A model generated the notes under the pieces. The model searched no databases. It was not told the DNA's origin and saw only the letters and a program-made list of their open reading frames with translations. This document shows, in pieces, positions 1-13,888 of a DNA stretch of 64,000 nt (positions are counted from its first letter, which is position 1; each line of letters starts with the position of its first letter). The stretch is from Atrichornis clamosus (Eukaryota > Chordata > Aves > Passeriformes > Menuridae). The DNA lies in NCBI GenBank assembly GCA_013400975.1, contig WBMZ01000348.1, forward strand, positions 1 through 64,000. Direction: 5' to 3'. The translations under genes were made by a program, and so were the position numbers.

Positions 1-369
1 TCATCTTCAATTAAATAATTTACTGGAAAAAAAGCAGGAGATATCAGTATAATTGGAGACCTATTTTTCATGTGTCATTCTTACGTTAGAGGTGTAGGGA
101 CAGGATAAGAATTTAATACAGAACACAAGGTCCTGGAAACACTTTGATTGCAATTTTCTGGTTTGCTCCATTCACAGCCATTGTATGGTTTAATATGCAC
201 CATTAGCAGCTCTATGAGTGTACCCACTTAGTAAGCTTCAAACAGAAAGGACATAAAGGACCTCCAGGTTTAAATGTTCACACCAGTGTATCTTCACTTT
301 CACACTCTGGTCAGGCTTTAGACAGCAGGCACAAAAACTCAGATTCTCATTACTAATTTGCCAGCATAT
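1..369. other. Unique AT-rich sequence
   Basis: No gene or recognised repeat is visible. The stretch is ordinary AT-rich sequence up to the 3' terminus of the first CR1 copy. Confidence 0.6.
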
Positions 370-1195
370 TCATAGAATGGTTTGGGTTGGAAGGAACCTT
401 AAAGATCCTCTAGTTCCAACTCCCTGCCACACCTTTCACTAGACCAGATTGCTCAGAGCTCCATCCAACCTGGCCTTGAACACTTCCAGGGATGGGTCAT
501 CCACAACTTCTTTTGGCAACCTATTTCAGTACCTCTTCACGATAACAATAAAGGATTTTTTCCTAATACCAAATCTAAACTTAGTCTCTTTCAGTTTGAA
601 GCCATTCCCCCTTGTCCTGCCACTACAATTCTTGTAAAAACTCCCTCTCCATCCTTCTTGCAGGCTCCCTTTAGGTACTGGAAGGCCAGATTTATACCAT
701 CCAAAGCCTTTTTTCTTCCAGGTTGAACAATCCCAACTCTCTCAGCCTTTCCTCACAGGAGAGGTGCTCCATCTCTCCAATCACTTTGGTGATCTGCTCT
801 GGACTCCCTCCAACAGGTCCATGTGCTTCCTGTGCTGGGACCCCGGAGCTGGATGCAGCCCTGCAGGTGGGGTCTCACCGGAGCAGGGCAGAGGGGCAGA
901 ATCCCCTCCCTCCCCTGCTGCCCACGGGGCTGTGGATGCAGCCCAGGACATGTTTGGCTCTCTGGGCTGTGAGTGCCCATGGCCGGGGCATGTCCAGCTC
1001 TCACCCACCAGCACCCCCAGGCCCTTCTGGGCAGGGCTGCTCCGTCTGCTCATCCCCCAGCCTGGACTGACACCAGAGATTGCCCTGACACAGGTGCAGC
1101 ACCAGCACTTGGTCTTGATAAACCGCATGAGGTTCCCATGGGCCACTTCCTGAGTTTGTCCAGGTCCCTCTGGATGCATCCCATCCTTTAGGTGT
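370..1195 (-). mobile_element. CR1 LINE, 5'-truncated copy
   Basis: This is a non-LTR retrotransposon remnant read on the minus strand. On the plus strand it opens with the reverse complement of the CR1 3' end (catagaatggtttgggttgg, 371-390) and the usual 3' UTR text. It then runs into the C-terminal part of the CR1 reverse-transcriptase ORF, ending near 1195, so the 5' part is missing, as is normal for CR1. The reading frame is broken by frameshifts and stops, so it is dead. The part at 797-1076 is very GC-rich and 275/280 identical, in inverted orientation, to 57911-58190, while the rest of the two copies is much more diverged. Short ORFs in this interval on both strands are shadows of the element. 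Confidence 0.94.
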
Positions 1196-2518
1196 GGAAG
1201 GAAACATTTTAACCTTCATACTCTGCAATGAAAAGACATACTATATTCTTATTCCTTGAAACTTCCTTCTCCTCAATCCTAAAATATGTTTCTGAATCCA
1301 CATGAAATAATTAACTGAACATACTTTCAAAAAGCTTATTATAATTATCGCCATTTATATTATATTGTCTAAGTTAACTATTGGGGCAAGAAATAAACAA
1401 ACAAACAAAAAAAACCCCAAAAATGTGTATTGCAATGGACTTGTTTAATTAAAGATTTGTTTATTTTTATTTCATAGCAGTGGTATCGTGGGGAGGGTTG
1501 GAAAGGGAGAAATTCAGTAATCAACTATGCCATACCTAGTAGGTATAATCTCTACTGCAGCTTGTTTTTCTTTTCTGTTTGCAAATTAGCCCCCTCCCAG
1601 AAGGGAAATTAATTCTAATTTAACAGCACTAAAAGCCTCTTGATGTTCCTATCTGGACACCCTCCAGTCTTTGAGGGAATTATGTCATGCGTATGGCTGT
1701 TTTCCAGCTTCTTCCTGCTTTCTAAAACTATGATGTCCTAAAGAGAAAATCTATTTCTTGCAAGCTTTTGGAAACAGAGCAGATAATTAACTATCACTTT
1801 CCTTTCATGCTAATTTTGGAATATTGCTATTCTCTATCTGAATCCACATTTAAATTTGGGACATTTAAACAAAAGAAAATACAAACAATCTTGTAAAAAT
1901 ATGATTAATTTTTGTGTGACATATAGGAAAATGAAGAAACAATGCTCTCAGAGCTTTATCCACTTAGAAAATACAATTTGGGCGCTGCCCCAGTTATCCT
2001 CATGCTATTTTCAATTCTTGCATTATGAAAAATGGAAAAACAGCATCTGTAAATAGCTCAACATTTTTTTCCAGTGGATTGAATCAGATTTTAAAAAAAG
2101 AAAATCAATAAAAATTTTTACTCAGATTTCAACTGAAGCCTTTCATGGTCTGTTCAAGGTCATTACATCTTTTCCATTTTAAACTTACAGGTCAAAATAA
2201 GCACTCTTTATATAGCCTTTACCTGTAAACTTGAAAGCACATAAATCTGCAGATGAATTTTAACCTTGGAAATACATCTGCTGGTTTGATGGATTTTAAT
2301 CAACAAAACAGTTGATGTACTTTCTATTTTCTCTGGCCTGGAACTGCGAATGTTAAAATATTAATGTATGAAGTATTATATTTTCTCCAAGAACTATCAC
2401 ACTTCTTTGACTTCAATTTCTCACACACATGTTCATACAGAGAACACCACTACAGCAAGGTCTGGGGCCTTGTTTCCTTCCTAAGAATGTACAACAGAAT
2501 TTCCAGACCTAAAAAATA
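1196..2518. other. No gene seen; A/C-rich tract
   Basis: Unique AT-rich sequence between two CR1 copies. The only feature seen is an A/C-rich low-complexity tract at about 1391-1425, made of a short AAAC run followed by A and C runs. Small ORFs such as 1856-2056 show no recognisable domain. Confidence 0.6.
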
Positions 2519-2966
2519 TCACAGAATCGTAGAATGGTTTGGGTTGAAAGGAACCTTAAAGATCATCTAGTTCAAAACCCTCTTTCATGGGCATGGACAC
2601 CTTCCAGTAGACCAGGACGTTCAAATTCCCATCCAACCTTTTCCTGAGCACTTCCAGGGATGGAGCATCCAAAATTTCCCTGGGCCAACTGCGCAGTGCC
2701 TAACCACCCTCACAGTAAAGAATTTCTTCCTAATCTCTAATCTAAACCTGCCCTCTTTTCAGTTCAAAGCCATTCCCCCTTGTCCTGTCACCACACGTCC
2801 TTGTGGAAATTCCCTCTCCATCTTCCTTACAGCTCTCTTCAGGTACTGGAAGGTCACAGTTAGGTCACCCCAAAGCCTTCTCTTTTCCAGGCTGAGCAAA
2901 GCCAACTCTTTCAGCCTTTCCTCGTACAAGAGGTGCTCCACCCCTCTGACCATCTTGGGGGTCTGA
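2519..2966 (-). mobile_element. CR1 LINE, 5'-truncated copy
   Basis: On the plus strand the element starts with the complement of the CR1 3' terminus (tcacagaatcgtagaatgg, 2519-2537) and continues through the 3' UTR into the last part of the reverse-transcriptase ORF. Translated on the minus strand, the segment near 2860-2950 gives [20 protein letters not shown], matching the C-terminal region of CR1 ORF2. It is about 450 bp long with a premature stop and no 5' part, so it is a dead copy. It lies in the same orientation as the copy at 370-1195 but is a separate insertion. Confidence 0.94.
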
Positions 2967-5900
2967 AGACTAGTTTTCATTTAGGCCTTCAGAATGCTCA
3001 TTTCAGCCATTACTGGATATAATAGAAGTAGCTTCACGAAAGAAAAATAAAAGTAGGAGTAGAAAGCTCGAGGTATTTACTGGAAAAAAGCAACTGTTCT
3101 TATAGGACAAATACCAAAATAGGAGATTTCACTGACCTACTCTGGAGATGCAGTTTGACATTTTGTTTTCATGTCATGGTAGAAAAATGGAGACATTTTA
3201 GAATGCATTTGAACTGAGTTTAAAAAAAAAAAAAGTATTATTAACATATGGTTTAACCTTTAAATGTTTCACTGAAGTCTTGTGAGATTAATTAGGTACA
3301 AACACACATATATTCTTCAAGGTATTCTCAAAGTGGTCTTAAATATACTGTTCTTGTTTTCAAACCCATGCATGTGCTGTTCTGACAAGAGGAACCAGGT
3401 CTGAAGCACCTTAAACATGGTCTAAAGTTAATATGTTTAGTACTTTACTGAGTCAGGGTTTAAACTCTTAATTCTCATAGATATTCAGTGCTGTACATCT
3501 ATGTAACTATTTAAATAGCCTAAGAATTGGAGGTAAAAATAAAGCCCCCAATCCAGGCATGTGTGGCATAACTAATCAGAAAAAATAGTGAGGAGGTAAA
3601 GTGTTTCATGCTTGGTGACCATGAATTTGTAGCCTACCACAGAGGCCTGGCAAAAGAAGTCTTCACTGGAGGAAGTTCTGGGCTCCCTGGGAGGTGTGGA
3701 ATTCAGTACTATCATTGGTATGGGAAAAATGAAATATCCTCCATTCACTTTTAAGATGGATTAGAAATAGGTTATAAGAAGGGTTTTATGACATGGCTGC
3801 CTGTGACAAGAAACCACTGAATTCAGTAGTCTCAGAGTCCTTTCTGATCTTTGTGTTTCTAAGGAGGAAAACTGTTTGCTGTAAAGCCAACTATCCTGCC
3901 TCCTAGCTCCTCACTATTTCTTCACTAGATTTGGCTTGAAAAAAATAATGTAAAAAGGAGCCTTTATTTGTTTTGCGCTGGATTTGTTGAGGTCTGGGAA
4001 GATGGTGGGGTTAAATCACTAATGATCTCGTATGTGCTATCCCCCTTTGGAAGGTAAATTGCTATTGTTGAGGCATTCACTTTTAAGGAAAGGGCTTATT
4101 TCTAAGGCAGTCTTTTCCAAAATCTGAGTTAGAGCCTGGTCTTCTGGTTTGGACACATTTCAGATCTAACTGTATCACTTGTAGCTGTTTCACCATCTAG
4201 AGGTGTCACAGTGATATAAAATAAACCTGTAGGATTGTTTTTTTAAATACTTTTCTCTGGTCTGGTTTTTTTTTTCCAGAAGCAAGAGTGAAGAACCAGT
4301 CTGAGCCACTGGTCACAGCAGCTGGGCAAAGCCTGTTAGAGCTTAAAAAGTACAGCTGTGAGTTAATGAGAGGGGGAAGTATCCATCGTTAGATGAAAGT
4401 TCTCTTCAGTCTAGATCTGGTACTTCCTAAAGTTAAAACCTACTTTAAAGTCATTTTGCAGGCTCTTTAGTTTCCTCGAGAAAGCCAGCAGGGAAATGGA
4501 ACTGTGGATAAGTAAAAGGAATTTTTTGGTCTATGCTACATTGGCCCTAAGCTAGGTAAAACTGTAGAGCTGTTTCCTTCCTCCATTCAGGAAACTGACT
4601 CTCCAACTGCTGCATTTTCTCAGAGATTTTCCACACGTAATCACGTCGAATTCCCATTTATTTCCAAATATTTTCTCTCTTTTTACCCTTACCCCTCTTT
4701 TCTAAATCTTTTTCAAGTGCTTCTTCACTGATTTACTATTGTGTTTGTTACCATATCTGGATAGGTAGTACCCCTTGAATTATTTCTACACTGCATATCA
4801 ATCATAACAAAGTAGAGCAAGGAGAACCTCAAAATCCAGCTAGGTTGCATCTCAACAGTATAAAAAATAACTGGTCTCTGATGGCTGCCAGTGATATAAA
4901 ATACTTCTTATTGTAAACTAAGGAACTAAAATCTCCTCAAGAAATATTAATGCATGTTGGTGAGGCAAATAGGAACTGGTTAACTACAATTTAGCTTCTT
5001 TTTACAAGTTAGAGGAATAGAATATTTTCTTATCTTATTTATTTCCCTTTTTTCATTCTGACAGAACACTTCCACTTTCAGCATTTGCTTTTTTCTAAAC
5101 CTACTTACAAAGCCATTTATATTTTCACGCCTTTAGTAGATTCTGTCAAAATTCCTGCGTACCTAAAAACAAATGTAGTACATGTAACAGCTAAGTATTG
5201 CACTGTTCCATTTTTAAATGTGGAAGTCACTTAGGACATTTCTTAGATAACTGCATTTTAAGATTGATTTAAGAGCTTTCTGGGCACTAGTTTGACAATA
5301 CATTATTTTGAGGATTGTTTCCTTGGGGTATTTTTTTGTACGTATATCACATATGTGCAGCAGAGCCAATGGCAATGCAAGGCTGACTTTTTTTTTAACA
5401 TGATAAAAAATAAAGAGAAAAAAACAAAGTATTGCATCTTGGTACAGTTATGCAGGATTGCACAGTTGGTTTACAGTGATTTAAAAGAAAACCAAAAAAG
5501 GTAAAAAGCTAAAGCTTCACAGCAAACACACAAACATAATGCATCAAATAATTGACGGTGCTCTTTCTCCCGTCCTTTGGTCTCAAACTTCCTCCTTACC
5601 CGAGTGATGTCAGTCTCCTGCCGAGCAACTCACTCTCTTTTGTGGAAGCTCAGTTTAGCCTTATGCAGGCAATGACTTCCAGCAGGACTGTGAATTGCTC
5701 CCCGTGGTGATCCCTGTCCTCCCAGTGCAATGACCAGATCACTTCAATCACCTGGAAAAATTCCTCACAACTTGCAAAATGCGCCACATCAAACAAGATA
5801 TTCTTATGTGGGGCTCCAATAGGGCCAACACTGAGTACAGGAATCAAGCTTCCAAACTGCACTGGCACAGTCAAAGCATCATTTCATTACCTCCATAAAG

Positions 5901-8900
5901 ATTCACGTCTCCACAGCCTCACAACAACACTTGGTTTCTGCTCTGAAGGAAGGCACATGTCTTCTCTGAAGGATTCTGGTACTGGAGGTAACCTCAGTGA
6001 TCTCTTCAGAACTAATGTTTTTCACATGTTTCTACAACCAGTGTGGGGAGCAAGTATTACACTTGGTGGCCTATGGAACCTCAAAGCAAGTTTTTAAAAA
6101 TGTTTTCCCTAAATCTTCATCCTTCTAAGACATATTATATCCCACCATTCCACAGTGTGTTACAAGACCTGCACAGAGTTTTTGCCTCCTTTGGTACAAA
6201 AGAATGGCTCATCATCTTTTCCAGGGAAGAAAGTAATAGTGAGAGACCTTCTGGATAAAGAATATAATTTCTGGATATTTTCTGTCTAAGCTTGCATGAA
6301 CTTCTGATGAAAGAGGCACCAGAGCTAGAGCCACTTGGACAGCAGGAGAGCAGATGCCAACTGCACTCACAGTTCTCCTATTTGTGGGTGAGAGTCTGCT
6401 GATGGAAAAAACATAGAGGGACAAACTTATCCTGCTGTGACTCTGAAAGATACTCAAAGACATACTACAAAGTTCTGCAGCTGTAAAGCTTTCCCCTGTT
6501 CAGTAAATGGTAGTTAAGATGACTGTTCTGACTATAGATACATTTGTATAGAGATTTATGAGCACACGATAGACAAAAAAATAAAAATCCAAATTTAAAA
6601 AGAAAAGTTAAAAATCACAGGTGCCAAAATTAAGGCATAAAGAAGTCACACACACCAAGAACACAGTTCTAGCCTGATTTGTTGGTATGGTGAAAAACAC
6701 TATTGCAATCTCTTAATCTTCAGTCCATGTATGTATATGAACACAGACATATTAAATGTAAGAAAACATTTTTAAGACAAATCACAGTTGCAAGTGGTAG
6801 CAGGTGTAGTATGAAAAAGATCAGGTCATGGCAACTTCTTCAAACAGCTAGGAGTGCAGTCCCTACTCCAGTAAACCAGGCAGAGCAATGAGACTTTTAA
6901 TGGGCTGTCCATAGAAAGTACTGAGCTTAACAGCGCCATAATTAAAGGGTAACTTTAATTTGCTCCCAAAACTTAGACCTCCTACAGTATTCCTAATTGT
7001 TCCCAAAGACAGTGATATTTAAACAGTAAGCATTTATGTATTCAAATGTGCCTTTCTTTCTAAAGAAAGAAAGAAAGGTTTTAAAAGCTTTATGGTATTT
7101 TTGTATATTTCAAGTTATTCATGTTAAAAATCATCAAAAGTTAAAATAGCGCATTCACTCTTGGAAAAAAAAAACAAAACCACAACAGAATCAAAGACAA
7201 ATGTGAATAAAAAAAATAAAAGTAAGAAATTTCTTTCAGGAGTACAGAGTCCTGCTTTAAATTCTAGTAGAGAAATACAGACCTGTAATGAAACTGATGT
7301 CATTAAAAACCTCTAAATACACCAGAGGTGACCCATATAGATAATCTTCTATCTGCAACCTCTGTGAATATGCTTCTCTCCTTTACAAATGTGACTGGAG
7401 GAATTTCTCCTCTTGTTTTATTAGGTATTTCAAGACTTTCATCTTATTGAAGAGCATTTTAACTGCCTTTGCTTTTTGATCATATAGAAAATTGAGCCTC
7501 TTGGTAGAGCAACGGTATTCTCAGTGATGCAAATCAATGTTTTCCAGATGGACAATTGAAACGACTCACTCTTTAAACTCGCGGTTTAAAAAAATAGGGT
7601 CTGTTGTGCCATATTTGTCTTTATTCTTTGTTTCTCCCTTACCAAAAAAAAAAAAAAAAAGTGCAGTGCTGGTGTTCAGAAGTTTGCATTTATTTGTAAC
7701 ATCAGAAACCTACAATTGTGACTGCCAAAAAAATAAGCTTCAGAGTTCAGAAGCCAACTCTAAGGCAATCTACAGGATAACTCAGGCATAATTCCATGTG
7801 GGGCACGTGCCAAATCACACATATTGCATGCACACTAATTGATCATTACAGAAAACCCCTAACTACCGGTAGAAAGAAGCAATGTGACAAACCCAGACAC
7901 CATTACAGCGCCAAAGAATTCTCTGGAGCAATGACAGTTTTACCAGATGCCTATCTGTCCTCATATTTTACAACTTGGCAGAAGAAAAATGCTTTTTCTC
8001 TTCAATTTTCAGGAGAAAAAAAAAACCCAACCCACCAAATAAAGCCAAAGTAAAAATCCCTACTCATTGGAAACAATCTCAGCGAAAAGTTTCTTCTACA
8101 AGGACAATGATTTCAGCAAAATCTGCACATTAATTATTTTGTCCTAGGAATTGAATTTCCACCAGTGTTAAAAATACTTTTACTTAAATTTTCAGGCCAA
8201 ATACTTCTGTCTAGGCTTATTCAACTCCAAAGGCTCATTTACTTTAATAGACTCCTCCCATCTCCTGTGGAACACATGCTAAATGACTCAGTTTACATTA
8301 TATAATTTAACTGTACTTTTAAAACAAAGAAGTAAGTATTTCTAAAAAACACTGGACACAGACAAAGTAGTCAGTATCTGTCAATGCCATATTGAGTGAT
8401 ACCAGCTGTAGCCTATCATAAATGTGAGGATTCCAGAATAGAAATGTAGAACTTTTTACAAGATGATTTCTTGATACTTTCATATTGCAACACTATTTGT
8501 ATAGTAGTTCAACTTTTTGCCAAGGTATATAGAAAAAAGAAGCAGCTCTCACAAGGCATGCATTATTTGACCACTATTACTGCTGTTTGGGACTTCAAAG
8601 ACATTTAACCTTCAACCCTTCCAATGACACTTACCTTTCATGAGACATCTGTGTAACAGCTGATGTGTTAAATCACAGCTGTATCTGGAAAGTCACAGCC
8701 ATAAACCATTTGAAAAAAGAGCTTCTCTATAAATTGCATATTTGAAATATGACAAGGTTACTATTCTGATGCCAACAAGGAATCTCAAAGTCTTTGTATG
8801 TGAAAATAAGTATTTAAAACCTTAAAGAGTGGGAGAAAGATGGTGCACTTTTTTTGACTTTATAGCTTCAAAGTAAACCTTCGCAGTCTAATAGTTCAAT

Positions 8901-11900
8901 GGTGTTATTTAAGCAATTTCTCTCATTTGAACAAAAAGGAGTGCTTTAACTCAACCCCTGTTTTTGCTACAAGAATATGATGTTTCATTTTAACTTAATA
9001 AAAGAAATAGTTCTCATGGGGTACAGAATTTATACACATGCTGCCTAAAGTACCATTTAAAGACAGAAGTTAGTGAGATATATTTCTGGGAGTTATTAGT
9101 AAGTCTAATAACGATATTAAGTATGGTACTGTTACCACCATAGTGACATTACTGATTTATGTAACAGGAGCTTTCACAATTTTTGCCTTTGTATCACTTT
9201 GTTACAGCCTACTTTCTATTATTCATTTATCTTATTTTTCATATAAAAACTGCTACTAGTTCTTTTTGGTCTTCTTCCCAGCTCCAACATCCTGCCTTGA
9301 TCACTGCTTGGGCCATTGACAGTAGCAATATTTTATATGAAAATGAAGCACTGTAGCCTACTTGTCCCAAGTCGGTTACTTTCCCTTCACACTGATTTCA
9401 ATTAATTTGGAAGAAAACACACTCATATGTTATCGGGAAGCTCAGATTTTCCTGTTCATTTCAAGCTGACTTGTGAATTCTACCTTTTAGGAGGTTTGTT
9501 AATTCTGTAGTTGTCACTGAACATGTCAATTTTTTTTATTAGTAGCATGCTCAGAGTGAAAGGAGGGGAAGCCAGCAGCTGAAACCTAACAGGGAAAGAC
9601 AGTGATTAGAGTTGTGCCATTCTGAACACCAGAACACTAGTTTTATCGATATATGTGATGGGAACAGACCTGCATTATAAAATTTTTACTTTTTTTTAGG
9701 ATTGTTTTGAGGCAGGGAAAGAAAGCGAAACCCACATATTTTTACGGGCTTTCATCAAATCTTTGAAATTTGAAGAATGCCTAGCACATACACTCAGTTT
9801 TTGCAAAGTTTTGCTGTCTTGCCAGTACAACTGCAGGTTACCTTTGCCCAGATTACTTGCTTAGATCACATTTTTCCCATTAACTTCTGCAGTTTTAATG
9901 GTGTCAGCTGAACTCTACTACTATTAGAAAGACAAAGAGCAAGGAATTCTGACAGTAACTACTCGGTGAGAAGTGTCATCCGTCTCTCATTAGGACGGGT
10001 ACCTCTTGCTCTGCAACAGTAACACTGGGGAACGTGTTCTTCCAGTTCTTCCAGTGTTCTGTGGCTGCTAACTCTGTCAACCTCTTCCCTAGATATTCAT
10101 TCACACAGTAGCAGTGGAGAGCCTTCCTTCTCTTGCAGAATGTCATCTTTCAAAATCTTGCTGATTTCTTTCCTTACACCCTCTTTAAAACTCATCTTTG
10201 CTCTGTCTCATCTCTGCTTTACAATGAGAAGTCAGAGGACAGAAGGCAGTATCTTTATTTACCTTGAAGAGCAGCTCTGTCAATGTCTCAGCCCCAAAGG
10301 CAGACTTCCAAAGGCACCCTACTGGAAGGGCTTTGCCTGTGCTTGGCATTTCCCTATGCTTTCTTTCTGTACCCTGTTTGTTTCTCTACGAGAGGTTCAG
10401 CAATAACCAGATAAACACATAAACAAACAAGTCAGGTAAATACAGGCCCTACTGATGTTCTTCTCTTCAGGCTGGAGGTACCAGAGTACTCGATGAGCAT
10501 GTTGAGAGCAGTAAGAAACTTTGGTTCTGTGAAATAATATTGTCATTTACCCGTCCGTATTTAAGGACAAAAGTCTTGAAAATCTAACAATTACATTGTT
10601 GCCAAAAATCTTAGAAGGCAGCAGCCAGAGGGTCTGGCTAAGGCCACAAAACTGGTTACTAAAAAGGAGCAGGTGCTTTGCAGGCTGCTGAAGTGTGTGG
10701 TAGATGGGTCCTAAGACCTTTCAGCAGAGCATGCAGTTTTTCCCCTGACACAGCACTCCTTGCAGCTCCTACCTTTCCCCCTGAATTTTGTGCTTCCAGT
10801 AACTTCAAGACTTTACCAAGCCCATAGCTTTAATGAATCCTCAGGAGAACAAGAAAACTCATTCTGTGTTTCCTTAATTTTTACCCATTTCCTCCTGTTT
10901 CCCTTTCCACACAACCCCGTGCAGAACGCTTCAGAAGAGAGGCTATACCCAGCCTCCCCACCACCTTTATTTTCACCTGATATTTGGAGGGAGCAGTGCC
11001 CTCACTTCACCCTGGTTGGGGCTGGCAGAGCTGACACAGGATTTGGAGTGCCCAGCCCTGCTGTCTGCTCTGCCAGTGCCACCCCTGCTGAGACCCATCA
11101 CACCGGTGCTGGCCCCAGTTCAGTCCCTACAATCTTCCAGCTGCTCTTTTTAATAAGTATCTGCTTTCCTGTGTGTTATCAGGCACCATCCTTCAGTTTG
11201 ACTTTATTCTGTAATGCTTTTCTAGTGATTCAGAAGACAAACCCACACTATCACACCACCACAGTAGAGGCTGGTTTTCCTCCCATTGAAGTCAATAGCA
11301 AAATTCCTGTAATAGAAAGAGAAACTGAATACAGATGAACATTAACCATATCCTTTCAACATTTTTCTCTGCCTAATGGAGTATATTAAAGCTTCTCTGC
11401 ATAACTTCTGAATAATACTGTATGCAATTTCATTATTAAAGTTTCACTTAATTTAATACTGCTTTGAGGTTTCTGGTTAAAAATAAAATATGATTAATGC
11501 TTACAAAAGAGAATGAGAAATTGGAGTGTTAAGAATTCTGATAATGGCTACAGTTTCTGGGTAAATTGCTTTGGTAATTTTCATAGTAAAACATGCTAAT
11601 ATTACCCTGCATATTGCAGTTCCCTACCTTAACAGCCACTTCCTGATTATTCTTTTTAAAGCTAATTAATTAGTGTGGCATTTGGCTGCTTACTGTAACA
11701 CACAAAAACTAGTCGTTTTCCCTGAAAGTCATTAGTGTCAGTATACAACTGAAAGAACGTGAACACCCAATTTATCCTGCCTGCATCATGAATGAATCTC
11801 AGTCTTAGAGCAAGCAGAATTACCAGATCTCCTTCTGGCTCTCTGCTAAAACTGAGTTTTCAAGAGAAGAAAGCTCATACAGACTAGGAGAACAAGGGAC

Positions 11901-13863
11901 AACTGTGATGTGCTCCAGGTCCAGTCTGAACAGGTTATCAGGATGCCAAATATTTAATTACACTCTTAGCATATCGATTCCCAGAAGCTGTTCTAAAATT
12001 CTAATAGTGCCTTGGATAAAAATCCATAAAATTGGATAAAAAATAGTGCTTTTTGATATAAATACTTTAGACTAGATGTTTGGATAGGAGCACAACAAAA
12101 CTTAGGACCATGTTCTAAAAAACTGAGTTTCATAAATTCTTGATCTTGACCCATGCAAGTTCATATCCTGGCTTCCCAGTCAATCAGTGAAAGCCTATTA
12201 GGATAATCAAGGATTCATTAGAGAAAGAAATTTGATCAAACGAAGTAAAGAAATCCAGAAGCTGATGCCTTCCTATGCCTTTCATGCCCTACTTTTTTAT
12301 TTTATGGATTTAACTGGACCTTTTTTCACATAAGATGGACTTTCAAAGTCTATCTACCTACTACCATGTGGTAAAATATAACATAGCAATTAAGCATAGA
12401 AGACGTATTATGATAAAAATGGAAAAAAAAATAACTGTTAATCCAACAGAAGTGCATTGGCTACATCCCAAGCTACCCAGTCCATCTTCTTTATTAATTA
12501 TTATTAATTATTATTGTTATTATAGGAGATCCATAATACCTTATCCAGTGGTAATATCTATGTAGGACTTGAATATAATGAGGTGATTTGGAATTCACGA
12601 AGAGGGGTCACCCTGCAATTCTCAATGCAGATAATCACATTTTCCAGGGGGTTTTGTTAATTCACATTTGGCCAAGACATTAAAAGCAATTATGGCATTA
12701 AGCTCTTACAGGTTTAAAGAGGATCTTTTTAGGTAAATATATGCGCATGGTAATAGATGCTTTTTAAAAATTGAAATTTTTATCACAGACGATCTCCAAC
12801 AAAACTACTGAATTCCAATTGCTGGGGAAATTTGAATCTGCCTGCTAACCTAAACTCATTTAATAGAGAGAACCTAGCAAATGTGGTCCTTTTCCTAAGA
12901 ATTATGCAATACTTGCCCCTGACCCAGAAAATACGCACCTTTGGGCATAAGAAGTAGTTGTATTGAAATCAATAGGAATTCCCATAAAAGTAAAATATTA
13001 ACTTAAGAATATGTTTAGATCCTGTGAATTAGACCACACTTTTTATTTTGAAACCTATCTTGAAAATTAACAAGCCATAATGATCTAGAGAAGAAGATAA
13101 ATCACAAAAGAAAGGAGTCAGCAAATAACTGGTATTTCTTGCTGCAGCTGCAGGTTAACCAATCAGATCTAAACAAGTTATTGCCCTTTGTGAACAGTGA
13201 AATCCAGAGTAATATCTTAGTCATGGCTAGTGGAGCCAAGGGTGCTGCTACTGTGCTTTGATAAATCTGTGTACCCTTCACTTATAGTCACATATAACTT
13301 GGCATAAAGAATTCTCCTTTTACAGTCATGAGTACAAATTTAAATATTATTATTGATTAAAGAAGTATCAATAAGATCCCCAAATAATAGTGATGCAGTA
13401 CCCAAAGCAAAACCTATAAACAAAGAGAACATGCATATGACTAAAGATTTTTTTCCCAGCCTACATCCACTCCACTTGTAAAGACTTGTCATCCTTTTTG
13501 TAAATGTGGGGACAAAAAAAGGCACAACTCATCTATACTGTATCTATCTCCTTCCCACTCAACATATGTTTTGCTTTTATTTTTCAGTTATATCTTTCTA
13601 CTAAAATAGGTGATTTTCCCAAGAACAAAATGTCTTTGTCTAAAATAAGCAGGAAATGACAGAAAATGGAAGACTTGAGGAGAGCTTCTAATGCTAATCA
13701 GAAAATATTTTAGTTGGCACAGATTGGTTAACAAATAGAACCGGTTCTCAATTAGAAATAATAGAGAAAGAGATATTTTGTTTCTTGAGTAAGTATCAAC
13801 AACTATAATAACCTTTTATAGAGAAGCCAAAATTGCTTATCATTTGCAACTCTAGTACTAAAG
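2967..13863. other. Gene-free AT-rich stretch
   Basis: About 11 kb with no supported gene and no recognised transposon. It contains homopolymer runs (A17 at 7644-7660), a short mirrored purine/pyrimidine inverted repeat at 7051-7078 (arms CCTTTCTTTC and GAAAGAAAGG), an 8-bp perfect hairpin at 9092-9112 and a GC-rich, CpG-poor patch near 10960-11130. The 192-codon ORF over that patch begins at TTG and has no ATG, so it is not called. A 75-codon minus ORF at 5650-5874 also lacks ATG and resembles nothing I know. Confidence 0.55.
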
Positions 13864-13888
13864 TCTCACCAGTGCAGGACTGGTGAGA
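13864..13888. repeat. Perfect 10-bp hairpin
   Basis: TCTCACCAGT at 13864-13873 and ACTGGTGAGA at 13879-13888 are perfect reverse complements around a 5-base loop (GCAGG). An A-rich run follows directly. No function is known; a chance origin is possible. Confidence 0.6.

Noticed and set aside
723..1228. Several overlapping ORFs of 70-130 codons on both strands
   Set aside because: Shadows of the GC-rich CR1 copy; none keeps the CR1 reverse-transcriptase frame throughout.
5650..5874. Minus ORF with exon-like text and possible acceptor and donor
   Set aside because: No ATG, weak pyrimidine tract, an in-frame stop just upstream, and no protein family recognised.
10760..11338. 192-codon plus-strand ORF, the longest in the window
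   Set aside because: It begins at TTG and contains no ATG at all, has no recognisable domain, and runs through a GC-rich patch that lowers stop frequency.
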